Of a stretch of 64,000 nucleotides of DNA, positions 17,037-25,916 are shown piece after piece (the first letter of the stretch is position 1; the number at the start of each line of letters is the position of its first letter). Below the pieces are notes generated by a model. It had not been told where the DNA came from and did no database searches. It worked only from the letters and a program-made list of their open reading frames with translations. The stretch comes from Hymenobacter fodinae (GTDB taxonomy: Bacteria > Bacteroidota > Bacteroidia > Cytophagales > Hymenobacteraceae): positions 124,001-188,000 of the forward strand of contig NZ_SRLA01000001.1 of the NCBI RefSeq assembly GCF_004745825.1, in the 5' to 3' direction. Both the position numbers and the translations under genes were made by a program.

Positions 17037-19283
17037 TTACTTCGTGAAGCGCCGGGTAATTACTCGCTGGTCTTGGGTGCTTATCTGCAGCAGGTACATC
17101 CCCCCGGCCAGCTTGTGCACTGGGGCTGAGCCGTGGTCGAAGGCACCTTCCGCTACTGTTTGCCCGCGCACATCCAGGATGCGGTAGCGGCTACCCGTTA
17201 GCTGACCCTCTAGGCCACTGATCTGCACGCGGTCTACGGCCGGGTTGGGGTAGAGCTGCGCGGCCTCCAAGTTGGTAGCCTCCGGGGCCGCCAGTGTGGT
17301 GCGGGCAGACGAGGCATTAGCAGCCTTGGAAATCCGAATCCAGTTGATGTTATAGCCACCGGTTTGGGCATACACGCCAAAGTTGTAAGTACCCGCGTTG
17401 ATGGTGACGGTCCGGGAAACGGTAGTCCAGTTCTGCCAGCCACCGGTAGCCGGAATGGCCGTGTTGCCCAACTGAATAGCGCCGGCGTTAAGGTCGGAGG
17501 AGATGGTGCCGCCGCTAGCGCCGCTGGCCACGCGGTACTCGATAGTATAAGTGCCCGAGGTGGGGAAGTTGATGCCGTTAAACACCAAGTAGTCGCCGGC
17601 ATCAACGTAGCCCATGTCCTGGCCGCCGCCCGTGTCGGAGCAAGCTTCCGCCGTCATGCCGCTGTTCACGTTGGCGGCTTCGGCTTGCAGCAGCAGGCTA
17701 AAGGTGGTGCTGGTAGTGGCAGTACGCACCCGCACGGAGGTGGCTTTGTCGTTCCAGTTGCCGGTGCCAAGCGGGTTGTTCACCAAACAGCTATTGCCAG
17801 CGCTTCCCACCGTGAGGGTGCTACCCGTAAAGTTGTCGTTCTCATAAAGCACCACTTCGTAGCCGGCATTCACCTTGAGCGAGGAAATATCGTCGTTCAG
17901 AATGCCGCGGCTCTGGAGGGCTGCCAGGTTGTAGTCGCCTACGGGCAGGTTGACGGCCGTGCCGGTGTAGTTGCAGTCCTTATACATGGTGCTCACGCCG
18001 GTGGCTGGGGGCGGCGTGCTGCCCGCGTACCCGCCGAAGGTGGCAATAACCTTGGTGGGCTGGGGCGTGTGCAGCGTAGCCGACTGGTCGTTCACATCAT
18101 CGTAGGCGAAGCCATAGGAGAGGTTATCTACGCTGATGCCGGGCAGGTGCCAGAAGCGGGCGTAGTAGTTGGCCGGCGCGGCCTGGTAGTACTTGCTGGC
18201 ATCGTACCAGTTCTGCTGGCCGGGGGTGGCCGTGGTTACGTCTACTACGTGGCGGTTGATGGCGGCCGTCATCTGGGCCTGCACCACCAGGTCGCAGTCG
18301 CCGTCGCTTACACGGTTGTCGAGCAAGCCCTTACCCTCAAACGCCATTTGCGTGGTGGGGCGGCCATTAATGATGCCCGTGCGGCCCGCAAACGCCCCCG
18401 ACTGGCCTACTACCACCAGCCGGTCGTTGGCATCAACGCGGCCCTTGAATACACCGGCGTTGCCAGCGTAGAAAATCAGGTCTGTGGTTTTATATTTGTT
18501 CCAGATGGCATCGATGTAGCTCTTGAAGTAGTTGCCATAGGGGCCGGCCACGGTGCCGTTCGAGCCATCCTGAAAAGCGGCCGTCTTCGAAGGGAAGGTG
18601 ATTTCGCCGGTGGTGTTATTCACCGTGCCCTGGAATTCGGTTGGCACGTTGGCTTTGTAGGCAGCCACAATGTCGGCGGCGCTTTTCAGCTCTCCGGTGC
18701 GCTTCTGGTAGCCGTTGCCGAACAGCTCCAGGCCCATGGGGTAGCGAAATGCGTCGACGCGGGTGGTGTTGCCGTAGAAGCCGGTGTTGTTGTTGGTCAG
18801 CTCAATGAACTCGTACATGATGTCCCGGTTCGGGTCGTTCGGGTTCTGCGGGTTGGGCGCAGCGTAGCCCGAAGGCGCGCCCGAGGCCCCGAAGAAGTAC
18901 AGGTACAGCTGCTGGCCTCTGGAAATAAATACCCGGCAACCGGCTATGTAGGGCAGGGTGAAGGTCTTGTTCGGAATGCTGCTCAGGCGGGTAAAGCAGG
19001 CCGCGTACTTGGAGTTCTGGCCAGGGCCGGTGTTGCCGTTGTAGGTCGGCCCGGTCACGGTATTATACGAGGAGGACATGGGCAGCACCTGGCTGTTGGC
19101 GGCATTGATCCACACATGGTTGCCGGCCGGGTCAATGCCCACAATGGCCACGTACAGATCGGTATCGGGAAAGGGCGAGTTGTTGGCAATGGTAAACGGA
19201 ATGCTGCCCTGGGCCCAGGTGGCCAAGGGGCTGAGCACGCTGAGCAATAGAGTCAGCAACGCCAAGAGAGTAGGCTTTTTCAT
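17037..19283 (-). CDS. secreted GH64-type beta-1,3-glucanase with crystallin-like, CBM6-like and T9SS sorting domains
   Basis: 748 residues from ATG 19283. A signal peptide (MKKPTLLALLTLLLSV, cleaved near TWAQ) is followed by a glycoside hydrolase 64 / thaumatin-like domain (about 27-430; IMYEFIELT, VDAFRYPMGLELFG, FWHLPGISVDNLSYGFAYDD). Then come a beta/gamma-crystallin-like segment (YKDCNYTGTAVNLPVGDYNL), a CBM6-like module (LQAEAANVNSGM, MGYVDAGDYLVF, GYNINWIRIS) and a C-terminal sorting domain (AAQLYPNPAVDRVQI to VITRRFTK). It should be exported by the type IX system and cut beta-1,3-glucan, as in fungal walls. Domain borders are approximate and the catalytic residues were not verified. 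Confidence 0.85.
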   Translation of the reverse strand: MKKPTLLALLTLLLSVLSPLATWAQGSIPFTIANNSPFPDTDLYVAIVGIDPAGNHVWINAANSQVLPMSSSYNTVTGPTYNGNTGPGQNSKYAACFTRLSSIPNKTFTLPYIAGCRVFISRGQQLYLYFFGASGAPSGYAAPNPQNPNDPNRDIMYEFIELTNNNTGFYGNTTRVDAFRYPMGLELFGNGYQKRTGELKSAADIVAAYKANVPTEFQGTVNNTTGEITFPSKTAAFQDGSNGTVAGPYGNYFKSYIDAIWNKYKTTDLIFYAGNAGVFKGRVDANDRLVVVGQSGAFAGRTGIINGRPTTQMAFEGKGLLDNRVSDGDCDLVVQAQMTAAINRHVVDVTTATPGQQNWYDASKYYQAAPANYYARFWHLPGISVDNLSYGFAYDDVNDQSATLHTPQPTKVIATFGGYAGSTPPPATGVSTMYKDCNYTGTAVNLPVGDYNLAALQSRGILNDDISSLKVNAGYEVVLYENDNFTGSTLTVGSAGNSCLVNNPLGTGNWNDKATSVRVRTATTSTTFSLLLQAEAANVNSGMTAEACSDTGGGQDMGYVDAGDYLVFNGINFPTSGTYTIEYRVASGASGGTISSDLNAGAIQLGNTAIPATGGWQNWTTVSRTVTINAGTYNFGVYAQTGGYNINWIRISKAANASSARTTLAAPEATNLEAAQLYPNPAVDRVQISGLEGQLTGSRYRILDVRGQTVAEGAFDHGSAPVHKLAGGMYLLQISTQDQRVITRRFTK

Positions 19284-19792
19284 ACGGTGAATTGGTTGTG
19301 GTGGGAAATGGATTGGACAGTGCATACTAGGCCACTGCTGCTCCGGCGGAAGCAGACGTAACCTATATGTGTAAGGAGAGCCCAAGGGCAGATAAGTAGG
19401 AGCGGAGGTGGCCTAGCAAGGGTGCCGCAGCGCTAGGCCACTGCCACAGCATGGGCCGCGGCTTCAATAGGATATTTGAAATATATCTGGGCTTTTCCAG
19501 GAAATAAAGTGCTTTGCAAAGCGGCCCAAGGAGGTTTCCGTCGCTCAGAATCACTTAATCCTCATTCTTGCACAGGTTACTTCACATGTGATGCTCATTG
19601 CCCAGGGCTAGCTGACCTACTGCGCTGCATTGGCTTGACACTTACTGCACACGCCGCCAACCAGCTGAGGCTAGGCCACATAACCAAATTTTGTAACTCG
19701 CCTCGTTGTAAAAATGATAGCTCGACTCTTAGTGCCCCTGCTCAGCAGATTGGGTGCCGAGCTAATGCCCTCAATCCCCTACCTTTGAAGCC
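19284..19792. other. 509-bp divergent intergenic region with four iterated octamers
   Basis: It separates the glucanase (minus) from glyA (plus) and holds no credible gene. It contains CTAGGCCA at 19327, 19433 and 19671 and TGGCCTAG at 19409, the densest cluster in the window. The glyA -7 element is at 19780-19787. Confidence 0.6.
19780..19787 (+). promoter_or_regulatory. -7 element of glyA, abutting the start codon
   Basis: TACCTTTG matches TAnnTTTG and ends five bases before ATG 19793. With the usual -7 to +1 spacing the transcript would begin at or next to the start codon. The -33 element is not obvious. Confidence 0.45.
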
Positions 19793-21085
19793 ATGGAAAC
19801 GCAAGCCACCACCCTCGCCCAAGACACGGCCATCTTCGACCTCATTCAAAAGGAAAAAGAGCGGCAAACCCACGGTATTGAACTGATTGCCTCCGAGAAC
19901 TACGTTTCGGAGCAAGTGATGCGGGCTCAAGGCTCCATCCTCACCAACAAATACGCTGAGGGCCTGCCCGGCAAGCGCTACTACGGTGGCTGCGAAATTG
20001 TCGATCAGATTGAGCAGCTGGCCATCGACCGCGCCAAAGAGCTGTTTGGCGTAGAGTGGGTAAACGTGCAGCCTCACTCCGGTGCCCAGGCCAACGCAGC
20101 CGTAATGCTGGCTGTGCTCAACCCCGGCGACAAAATCCTCGGCTTCGACCTGAGCCACGGCGGCCACCTCACCCACGGCTCGCCGGTAAATTTCTCAGGC
20201 AAGCTCTATAAGCCCTCCTTTTACGGCGTAGAGGCAGAAACCGGCCTCATCGATTGGGAGAAAGTAAAGGAAACGGCTCGCCGCGAGCAGCCCAAGCTCA
20301 TTATCTGCGGTGCCTCGGCTTACTCCCGCGACTGGGACTACAAAGCCCTGCGCGAAGCTGCCGACGAGGTAGGCGCCCTGCTGCTGGCCGATATTTCGCA
20401 CCCCTCCGGCCTCATTGCCAAGGGCTTGCTGAATAACCCCTTCGACCACTGCCACATTGTAACCACCACCACCCACAAAACCCTGCGCGGCCCCCGCGGC
20501 GGCCTGATTCTGTTGGGTAAGGATTTCGAGAATCCCTTCGGCCTGAAAACGCCCAAGGGCGAAATTCGGATGATGAGCAGCCTGCTCGATGGCGCCGTGT
20601 TCCCTGGTACCCAGGGCGGCCCCCTCGAGCACGTAATTGGTGCCAAGGCCGTGGCCTTCGGTGAAGCCCTCAGCGACGCCTACACCGACTACACCCACCA
20701 GGTAATCAAGAACGCCCAGGCTCTGGCCGGTGCTTTCGTGGAGCGTGGCTACCAGATTATCTCGGGTGGCACCGACAACCACTTGATGCTGATTGACCTG
20801 CGCAGCAAAGGCCTCACGGGCAAGCTGGCGGAGAACACTCTCATCAAGGCCGACATCACCATCAACAAAAACATGGTGCCCTTCGATGATAAGTCGCCCT
20901 TCGTGACCAGCGGCATGCGCATTGGCTCGGCCGCCGTGACCACGCGCGGCCTACGCGAGCCCGACATGGTGCGCATCGTAGACTTCATCGATGAAGTGCT
21001 GACCCACAACGCCGACGACGCCCGCATCAGCCAGGTGCGTGGGCAAGTGCAGGAGTGGATGCAGCAGTACCCGCTCTTCGCATAA
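19793..21085 (+). CDS. glyA: serine hydroxymethyltransferase
   Basis: 430 residues, colinear with Gly[52 protein letters not shown], the PLP-lysine motif [11 protein letters not shown], and a late [15 protein letters not shown]. It interconverts serine and glycine using tetrahydrofolate and pyridoxal phosphate, supplying one-carbon units. It is a single gene with its own promoter element directly upstream. Confidence 0.97.
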   Translation: METQATTLAQDTAIFDLIQKEKERQTHGIELIASENYVSEQVMRAQGSILTNKYAEGLPGKRYYGGCEIVDQIEQLAIDRAKELFGVEWVNVQPHSGAQANAAVMLAVLNPGDKILGFDLSHGGHLTHGSPVNFSGKLYKPSFYGVEAETGLIDWEKVKETARREQPKLIICGASAYSRDWDYKALREAADEVGALLLADISHPSGLIAKGLLNNPFDHCHIVTTTTHKTLRGPRGGLILLGKDFENPFGLKTPKGEIRMMSSLLDGAVFPGTQGGPLEHVIGAKAVAFGEALSDAYTDYTHQVIKNAQALAGAFVERGYQIISGGTDNHLMLIDLRSKGLTGKLAENTLIKADITINKNMVPFDDKSPFVTSGMRIGSAAVTTRGLREPDMVRIVDFIDEVLTHNADDARISQVRGQVQEWMQQYPLFA

Positions 21086-21220
21086 GGTAAACTGGTGAGT
21101 CGGCGCCCTGATAACACAGGCCAATTGTAGGGTGTCAGCATCCTGTTAGGGCTAAATTTCGTTTGTCTTTCGCTGGTTATTGTATCGGCTCGCCGGCTCA
21201 CCATTTCTCTACCTCATCTT

Positions 21221-22093
21221 TTGGCTACTTCCCCCTTGAATACCGAACAACCTGTGCGGGGCGACCAGCACGAAATGTCTTTCATCGACCACCTCGAAGC
21301 CCTGCGGTGGCACATCATCCGCGCGGCTATTGCGGTGGTGGCGTTTGCCACGGCGGCCTTCTTCTCGAAGGAGCTGCTGTTTCACGACCTCATTCTAGGC
21401 CCCTCGCGTGCCGACTTCTGGACCTACCGGATGTCGTGCAAGTTTGCGGCTTGGCTGGGTGCCCCCGACCTGTGCATCAACAAAATCGGCTTCGTGATTC
21501 AGAACCGCGAGATGAGCGGACAGCTAACCATGCACATCAGCACCTCGTTTATCGTGGGGCTGGTGCTGGGCTTCCCGTACCTGTTCTGGGAGCTGTGGCG
21601 CTTTATTAAGCCGGGCCTCTACCCGCACGAGCGCCAGAACTCGCAAGGGGCCGTGTTCTTCGTGTCGGTGTTGTTTGCGCTAGGCCTGTTGTTCGGCTAC
21701 TACATTGCCGCGCCCATGAGCATTCAGTTCTTGGCCGGCTACGTGGTTGACCCCACCATCGAGAACCAGATTGACATGCAAAGCTACCTGAGCACGCTTA
21801 CCACCATGTCGGTGGCTTGCGCGTTCGTATTTGAGCTGCCCATGATTGTGTTCTTCCTAGCTAAAGCGGGTCTGATTACGCCCGAAATCATGCAGGTGTA
21901 CCGCAAGCACGCTATTGTGGTAGTGCTGGTTATTGCGGCCATCATCACGCCCCCCGAGGTTACTTCTCAGATCATCGTTACCATCCCCATTGTGCTGCTC
22001 TACGAGCTCAGTATTCATATTGCTCGCATCGTGACGCGCAACCGCACCGCCTCGCTCAACGCGCAGCTCGCGGAAAACCAGGGAGTAGCCTGA
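21221..22093 (+). CDS. tatC: Sec-independent protein translocase TatC
   Basis: The core begins EMSFIDHLEALRWHIIRA and has six membrane helices, with the TatC landmarks FPYLFWELWRFIKPGLY and the Pro-rich loop MIVFFLAKAGLI. TatC is the receptor of the twin-arginine pathway for folded proteins in the inner membrane. The start is uncertain: TTG 21221 gives a short N-terminal extension as in other Bacteroidota, while the first ATG is 21275, which would begin exactly at MSFIDHLE. No tatA is adjacent. Confidence 0.94.
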   Translation: MATSPLNTEQPVRGDQHEMSFIDHLEALRWHIIRAAIAVVAFATAAFFSKELLFHDLILGPSRADFWTYRMSCKFAAWLGAPDLCINKIGFVIQNREMSGQLTMHISTSFIVGLVLGFPYLFWELWRFIKPGLYPHERQNSQGAVFFVSVLFALGLLFGYYIAAPMSIQFLAGYVVDPTIENQIDMQSYLSTLTTMSVACAFVFELPMIVFFLAKAGLITPEIMQVYRKHAIVVVLVIAAIITPPEVTSQIIVTIPIVLLYELSIHIARIVTRNRTASLNAQLAENQGVA

Positions 22094-22114
22094 TTTCACT
22101 TGTTTGCATGAAGC

Positions 22115-22160
22115 AAGGGCTGGCCGGATGAACGTTTCGTTACCCGACCAGCCCTTTTTC
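22115..22160 (+). terminator. hairpin terminator after tatC
   Basis: AAGGGCTGG (22115-22123) pairs with CCAGCCCTT (22148-22156), followed by TTTCTTTTC. It lies between tatC and rpiB. Confidence 0.7.
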
Positions 22161-22187
22161 TTTTCGCTCCATCCTAATACTCCACAT

Positions 22188-22622
22188 ATGAATAACCTGA
22201 TTGCCATCGGCTCCGACCACGCTGGCTTTGAGTACAAGCAGATGCTAGGCCAGTGGCTGCGCGACAATGGCTACGAGGTGCGCGATTTTGGCACCCACTC
22301 TACCGACTCCGTAGATTATCCTGACTTTGTGCACCCGTTGGCTTCGGCCATTACCGGCGGCGAGCTAGAGCGCGGTATTCTGGTGTGCGGTTCCGCCAAC
22401 GGGGTCTGCATTACGGCCAACAAGCACCAAGGCATTCGGGCCGCCATTGCCTGGCAGGAAGAGCTGGCTAGCCTGGCCCGCCAACACAACGACGCCAACA
22501 TCATCTGCATTCCAGCTCGCTTCATCAGCGAGGAAACCGCCCGCGGTATTGTTAGCCAGTTCCTGAACACCGCCTTCGAAGGTGGCCGCCATCAAACCCG
22601 CGTAAACAAAATCAGCTGCTAG
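22188..22622 (+). CDS. rpiB: ribose 5-phosphate isomerase B
   Basis: Start ATG 22188 (MNNLIAIGSDHAGFEYKQML), 144 residues. The RpiB/LacAB signatures are present: GSDHAGFEYK, the DSVDYPDF motif, and GILVCGSANGVCITANK with the catalytic Cys, then the NDANIICIPARFIS block. It interconverts ribose 5-phosphate and ribulose 5-phosphate in the pentose phosphate pathway. The gene starts right after the tatC terminator. Confidence 0.95.
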   Translation: MNNLIAIGSDHAGFEYKQMLGQWLRDNGYEVRDFGTHSTDSVDYPDFVHPLASAITGGELERGILVCGSANGVCITANKHQGIRAAIAWQEELASLARQHNDANIICIPARFISEETARGIVSQFLNTAFEGGRHQTRVNKISC

Positions 22623-22748
22623 GCGGCGAAGCGGTGAATGAGTAAAGAAGCGGTGAATGAGTAAATGAGTGAAGTGGGCTAGCGGTATAGGCTTTACCAG
22701 TATAGTGCATCTGTAGTCCAGTGTAGCAACTCATTCTCTAACGCTGAT

Positions 22749-22797
22749 CCATACAAAAGCCCTGACTTTCACAGTGAAAGTCAGGGCTTTTGTATGG
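22749..22797. terminator. 49-bp perfect palindrome, copy A of a shared-core pair
   Basis: Two 24-bp arms mirror perfectly around a single A. The core AAAAGCCCTGACTTTCAC and its mirror is identical to the palindrome at 62044-62110; outer flanks (CCATAC/GTATGG) are unique to this copy. It lies between convergent rpiB and the membrane protein gene and would terminate in both directions. Confidence 0.8.
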
Positions 22798-22856
22798 ACG
22801 ATAATTGACGTCATTTAGCACATGAAAACATCTGATGGCGCATCTTCTAGGCCACT

Positions 22857-24272
22857 TCACCGCGTCAGCCGGTATACTTTTGGGGAATTGGTACGCTCGT
22901 AGCGGCCGAAAATGGCAGGTACCTTGTACTGCAGCTCCGGCATGAGGCCCATCTGGTCGATAATATAACGGGGCGGGGCGGGCTCGAAGTTTTGAGACAG
23001 CCGGAATACGGCGTCGTACTCGTTTAAGTGAGCGAAATCTACCTGAGCTAAGTGCCAATCGAGGTAGGGGGTAGCCAGCCGGTTATGCAGGTAGGGGCGA
23101 TGATCGGGGCCGAGCACCAGCAGGTGCTGACCATCGAGAAAAGCATAGCGCGGGTTAGGATTCACGGCGTACCGGCTCTCAGATGGAATCTGAAGAACTT
23201 GCTCCAGATGCAGCACACTGCGGTAACGAACCACCACCACGGCACCTAGTACTACCAGCAACAGTACCTCCGGCACCCAAGTCCGGCGCGCTTTCTGCCA
23301 CAAAAACAACGAGTAGTAGGTGAGGGCTGGCAGAAACAGCACTAGTGTACCCGTAGCCATGCCCCGGCCCACGGCGGCCATACCGGTGGACACCAGTAGC
23401 CACACCAGCATCAGCTGCTGAAACTTGATCTGGAAGACCAGGCCTAGCGGGGTGGTGAAACTGCGCACTAGGCCCAGAGCCAGCAACACACCCGGCAAAA
23501 TCAGCAGGCGTAGCAGCACCCACAGCGGCAGCCCATCAGTTTCATTCATGAGGCCTCGGAGAGTAGGCTGGAGGTGAAACTGCGCAAACCCTGTCAGGGA
23601 ATCGGTGTACATGAAGAAGGTAGCCGCCACCGCATACGGAAACAGGAAGCCGCAGACCAGCAGCAAAAAGCTACGAAAAGAGTTGGCTGCGAAGATGATA
23701 ACCGCAAACAGGCCTACCAGCAGAAACAGCGCCAGCGGCAGGTAGCACAGCGCCGCAACCCCCACCAGAAAGCCCGCCCTGAACAGTCGGCGGTTATCAT
23801 AGCCTTCCCTGGAGGTGGGCAGCAGAGCACTCAGGGCCGCAATGATGAAGGTGTGGCCTAGCAGCAGCGGCGAGAGGGTATCGAGGTCGGAGGTAAGGCT
23901 GGCTAGCAGCAGGTAGGTGAGGGCCCCCACGTACCCCCGTTCTGGGTGTACATCGGCCCGGTTGAGTACGAAGTTGAAGCGCAGTGCTTGAAACCCCAGC
24001 AGCAAGAGGGCCAACACCCGGTAAAGCCACAGCGGGCGGTTGCCCACCCACTCCAGAGCACCCGAAAGGGCCGCCGTGAGGGGGGCAGTGCTATCGTACA
24101 GGTCGCGGTAGAGCACGGCTCCATCGCGGAGCCGCTCGCCCACCAGCAGCCCGTGCAGCTCAATGGGCGTTAGGGCCACACCCCACCACAGCAAGGGCAG
24201 CCGCACTGCCAGCAGCAGCACCACCAGCGCAAAGAGGCGGGTAGGAAGGGAGCTTTTAAAAAATTGAAGCAA
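22857..24272 (-). CDS. polytopic membrane protein, function unknown
   Basis: 471 residues with about ten hydrophobic segments (for example LFALVVLLLAVRLPLLWWGV, LLLVCGFLFPYAVAATFFMY). After the first helix comes LTPIELHGLLVGERLRDG, and a soluble tail closes with IDQMGLMPELQ and PAIFGRYERTN. The layout recalls DUF6427-type or glycosyltransferase-like membrane proteins of Bacteroidota, but I see no catalytic motif and do not assign a function. It is divergent from rbfA. Confidence 0.65.
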   Translation of the reverse strand: MLQFFKSSLPTRLFALVVLLLAVRLPLLWWGVALTPIELHGLLVGERLRDGAVLYRDLYDSTAPLTAALSGALEWVGNRPLWLYRVLALLLLGFQALRFNFVLNRADVHPERGYVGALTYLLLASLTSDLDTLSPLLLGHTFIIAALSALLPTSREGYDNRRLFRAGFLVGVAALCYLPLALFLLVGLFAVIIFAANSFRSFLLLVCGFLFPYAVAATFFMYTDSLTGFAQFHLQPTLRGLMNETDGLPLWVLLRLLILPGVLLALGLVRSFTTPLGLVFQIKFQQLMLVWLLVSTGMAAVGRGMATGTLVLFLPALTYYSLFLWQKARRTWVPEVLLLVVLGAVVVVRYRSVLHLEQVLQIPSESRYAVNPNPRYAFLDGQHLLVLGPDHRPYLHNRLATPYLDWHLAQVDFAHLNEYDAVFRLSQNFEPAPPRYIIDQMGLMPELQYKVPAIFGRYERTNSPKVYRLTR

Positions 24273-24479
24273 GGAAAATCAGAAGCTTAAGGAGTTGGCC
24301 AGCTGAGTAGAAGAGGCCTAGGCCACCCCGGCACGGCTGACCCGGATAAGGCAAAGATAACCGCCGGGGCCGCCAGCACGCCTTGCTCTTACCGGAAGCT
24401 TTCTGGAGCTATAGCTCGTAGGCTAGTATAGCAGCCGTTACCGCCCGTAACTTCCTGCGCTGCCAAGCCCCTAACTTCC

Positions 24480-24487
24480 TATCTTTG
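24480..24487 (+). promoter_or_regulatory. -7 element of rbfA
   Basis: TATCTTTG matches TAnnTTTG and ends nine bases before ATG 24497, implying a leader of only a few bases. No clear -33 element. Confidence 0.4.
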
Positions 24488-24496
24488 CGGATTCTT

Positions 24497-24928
24497 ATGG
24501 AAAGTAAACGACAGCAAAAAGTAGCCAGCCTGCTTCAGCAGGAATTGGCCGCCGTATTTCAGCGCGACCTCCCGCACTTGTTTCCGGGCTTGCCGCCGGG
24601 CATTAGCCTAGTGCGCGTATCGCCCGACTTGGGCGTGGCCCGCGTGTACCTGAGCCTGCTGCTGGCCCGCGACGTGGAAGCCCAGCAGACGCTGGTTGAA
24701 GATAATGTGAAGGTGATTCGGCAGGCCCTGGCTAAGCGCGTGGGCAAGCAACTGCGCATCGTGCCCGACTTGCAGTTCTTCATCGACGACTCGGCCGCTT
24801 ACGCTGCCCACATGGACAAGGTGTTCGGTGACCTGCACATTCCGCCCGCTCCTGCCGAAGATGATGCCGCCGATTCCGACGATACCAAGCCCCAGCGTCC
24901 CAAGCTCTTCGCTGACGAAGACGAGTAG
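24497..24928 (+). CDS. rbfA: 30S ribosome-binding factor
   Basis: Start ATG 24497 (MESKRQQKVASLLQQELAAV), 143 residues. RbfA landmarks are clear: RQQKVASLLQQELA at the N-terminus, VRVSPDLGVARVYLSLL in the KH-like core, and LRIVPDLQFFIDDSA. An acidic tail (about 120-143) is added. RbfA binds 30S precursors and helps mature the 16S rRNA 5' end. The downstream methyltransferase is on the same strand, separated by a short repetitive spacer. Confidence 0.93.
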   Translation: MESKRQQKVASLLQQELAAVFQRDLPHLFPGLPPGISLVRVSPDLGVARVYLSLLLARDVEAQQTLVEDNVKVIRQALAKRVGKQLRIVPDLQFFIDDSAAYAAHMDKVFGDLHIPPAPAEDDAADSDDTKPQRPKLFADEDE

Positions 24929-25015
24929 TGAATGAGTGCTTGAGTAAACGAGGGATAGTTTCCTTGTTTGCTCACGTTACGCTTCACTCGTTCACTCATA
25001 TACGCATTCACTCCC
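24929..25015. repeat. degenerate GAATGAGT-type repeat spacer
   Basis: The gap holds GAATGAGTGCTTGAGTAAACG and, in inverted sense, CACTCGTTCACTCATATACG. It is one of several GAATGAGT/CACTCATT tracts in this window (also near 22626, 49260, 51483, 61965 and 62188). Confidence 0.5.
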
Positions 25016-25825
25016 TTGTATTACGACCCGATTAAGAAGTCGCTCGGCGAAGTCTTCAACCGTACGCCTTGGCTGCGACGCCTGTTTTACCACCTGCTCG
25101 ATTTGTTGCTGCTTCGGACTTGGCACGTGCACCGCGAGCTGCGTCAGTGGGCAAAGGGCCGCACCAACGAGCCGGCCAGCATTCTGGACGCCGGCTCCGG
25201 CTACGGGCAGTACACGTACTGGATGTCGGGGCTGAGCAAGAAGTGGGAGATTTTGGCCGTGGATGTGAAGGACGAGCAAGTAGCCGACTCTAACCGCTTC
25301 TTCCGGCAGATTGGCCGCACCAACGCCCAGTTTGCCGTGCAGGATTTGGTGCTCTACCAGCAGCCCAACACCTTCGATTTGGCCCTGTCGGTAGACGTGA
25401 TGGAGCACATCCTGGAAGATGTGGAAGTGTTCCGCAACATTCACGCCTCCCTCAAAGACGGTGGTATGCTGCTCATCTCTACCCCCTCCGACCAGGGCGG
25501 TTCCGACGTGCATGCCGATGGCGAAACGAGCTTCATTGAGGAGCACGTGCGCGACGGCTACAACATCCATGAAATTCAGCAGAAGCTGCGTACGGCCGGT
25601 TTTGAGCGCATCGAGGCCCAGTACAGCTACGGGGAGCCCGGTCAGATTTCGTGGCGCCTGAGCATGAAGTACCCTATTTTAATGTTGGGAAAGTCAAAGC
25701 TGTTTTTTCTGCTGTTGCCCTTCTACTACCTCATCACCTTTCCTTTCTGTTTGGTGCTGAACTGGTTTGATGCTAACACCAAGCACGAGTCGGGCACGGG
25801 CCTGATTGTGAAAGCCTGGAAATAG
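25016..25825 (+). CDS. class I SAM-dependent methyltransferase
   Basis: Rossmann-fold methyltransferase with motif I ILDAGSGYGQYT, LALSVDVMEHI, and a late LKDGGMLLISTPS. Two C-terminal hydrophobic stretches (LLLPFYYLITFPFCLVLNWF) suggest membrane association. The substrate is unknown. The start is uncertain: no ATG fits. TTG 25016 gives YYDPIKKSLGEVFNRTP directly after the start and avoids translating the repeat spacer; TTG 24968 would add 16 residues encoded by that repeat. I prefer 25016. Confidence 0.82.
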   Translation: MYYDPIKKSLGEVFNRTPWLRRLFYHLLDLLLLRTWHVHRELRQWAKGRTNEPASILDAGSGYGQYTYWMSGLSKKWEILAVDVKDEQVADSNRFFRQIGRTNAQFAVQDLVLYQQPNTFDLALSVDVMEHILEDVEVFRNIHASLKDGGMLLISTPSDQGGSDVHADGETSFIEEHVRDGYNIHEIQQKLRTAGFERIEAQYSYGEPGQISWRLSMKYPILMLGKSKLFFLLLPFYYLITFPFCLVLNWFDANTKHESGTGLIVKAWK

Positions 25826-25916
25826 ACTTTTGCGCCCGGTGGCGTATCTTGCTCCAAACTATCTAGGTCTGAATCATTCTATTTACGCTACCTACTAGCT
25901 CCTCCGCGCCCCGCAC

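Noticed and set aside
17364..19250. A 628-residue open frame on the plus strand opposite the glucanase
   Set aside because: It is antisense to a gene with a signal peptide, known domains and sorting signal, and its translation is a Gly/Val/Ala/His-rich shadow with no domain.
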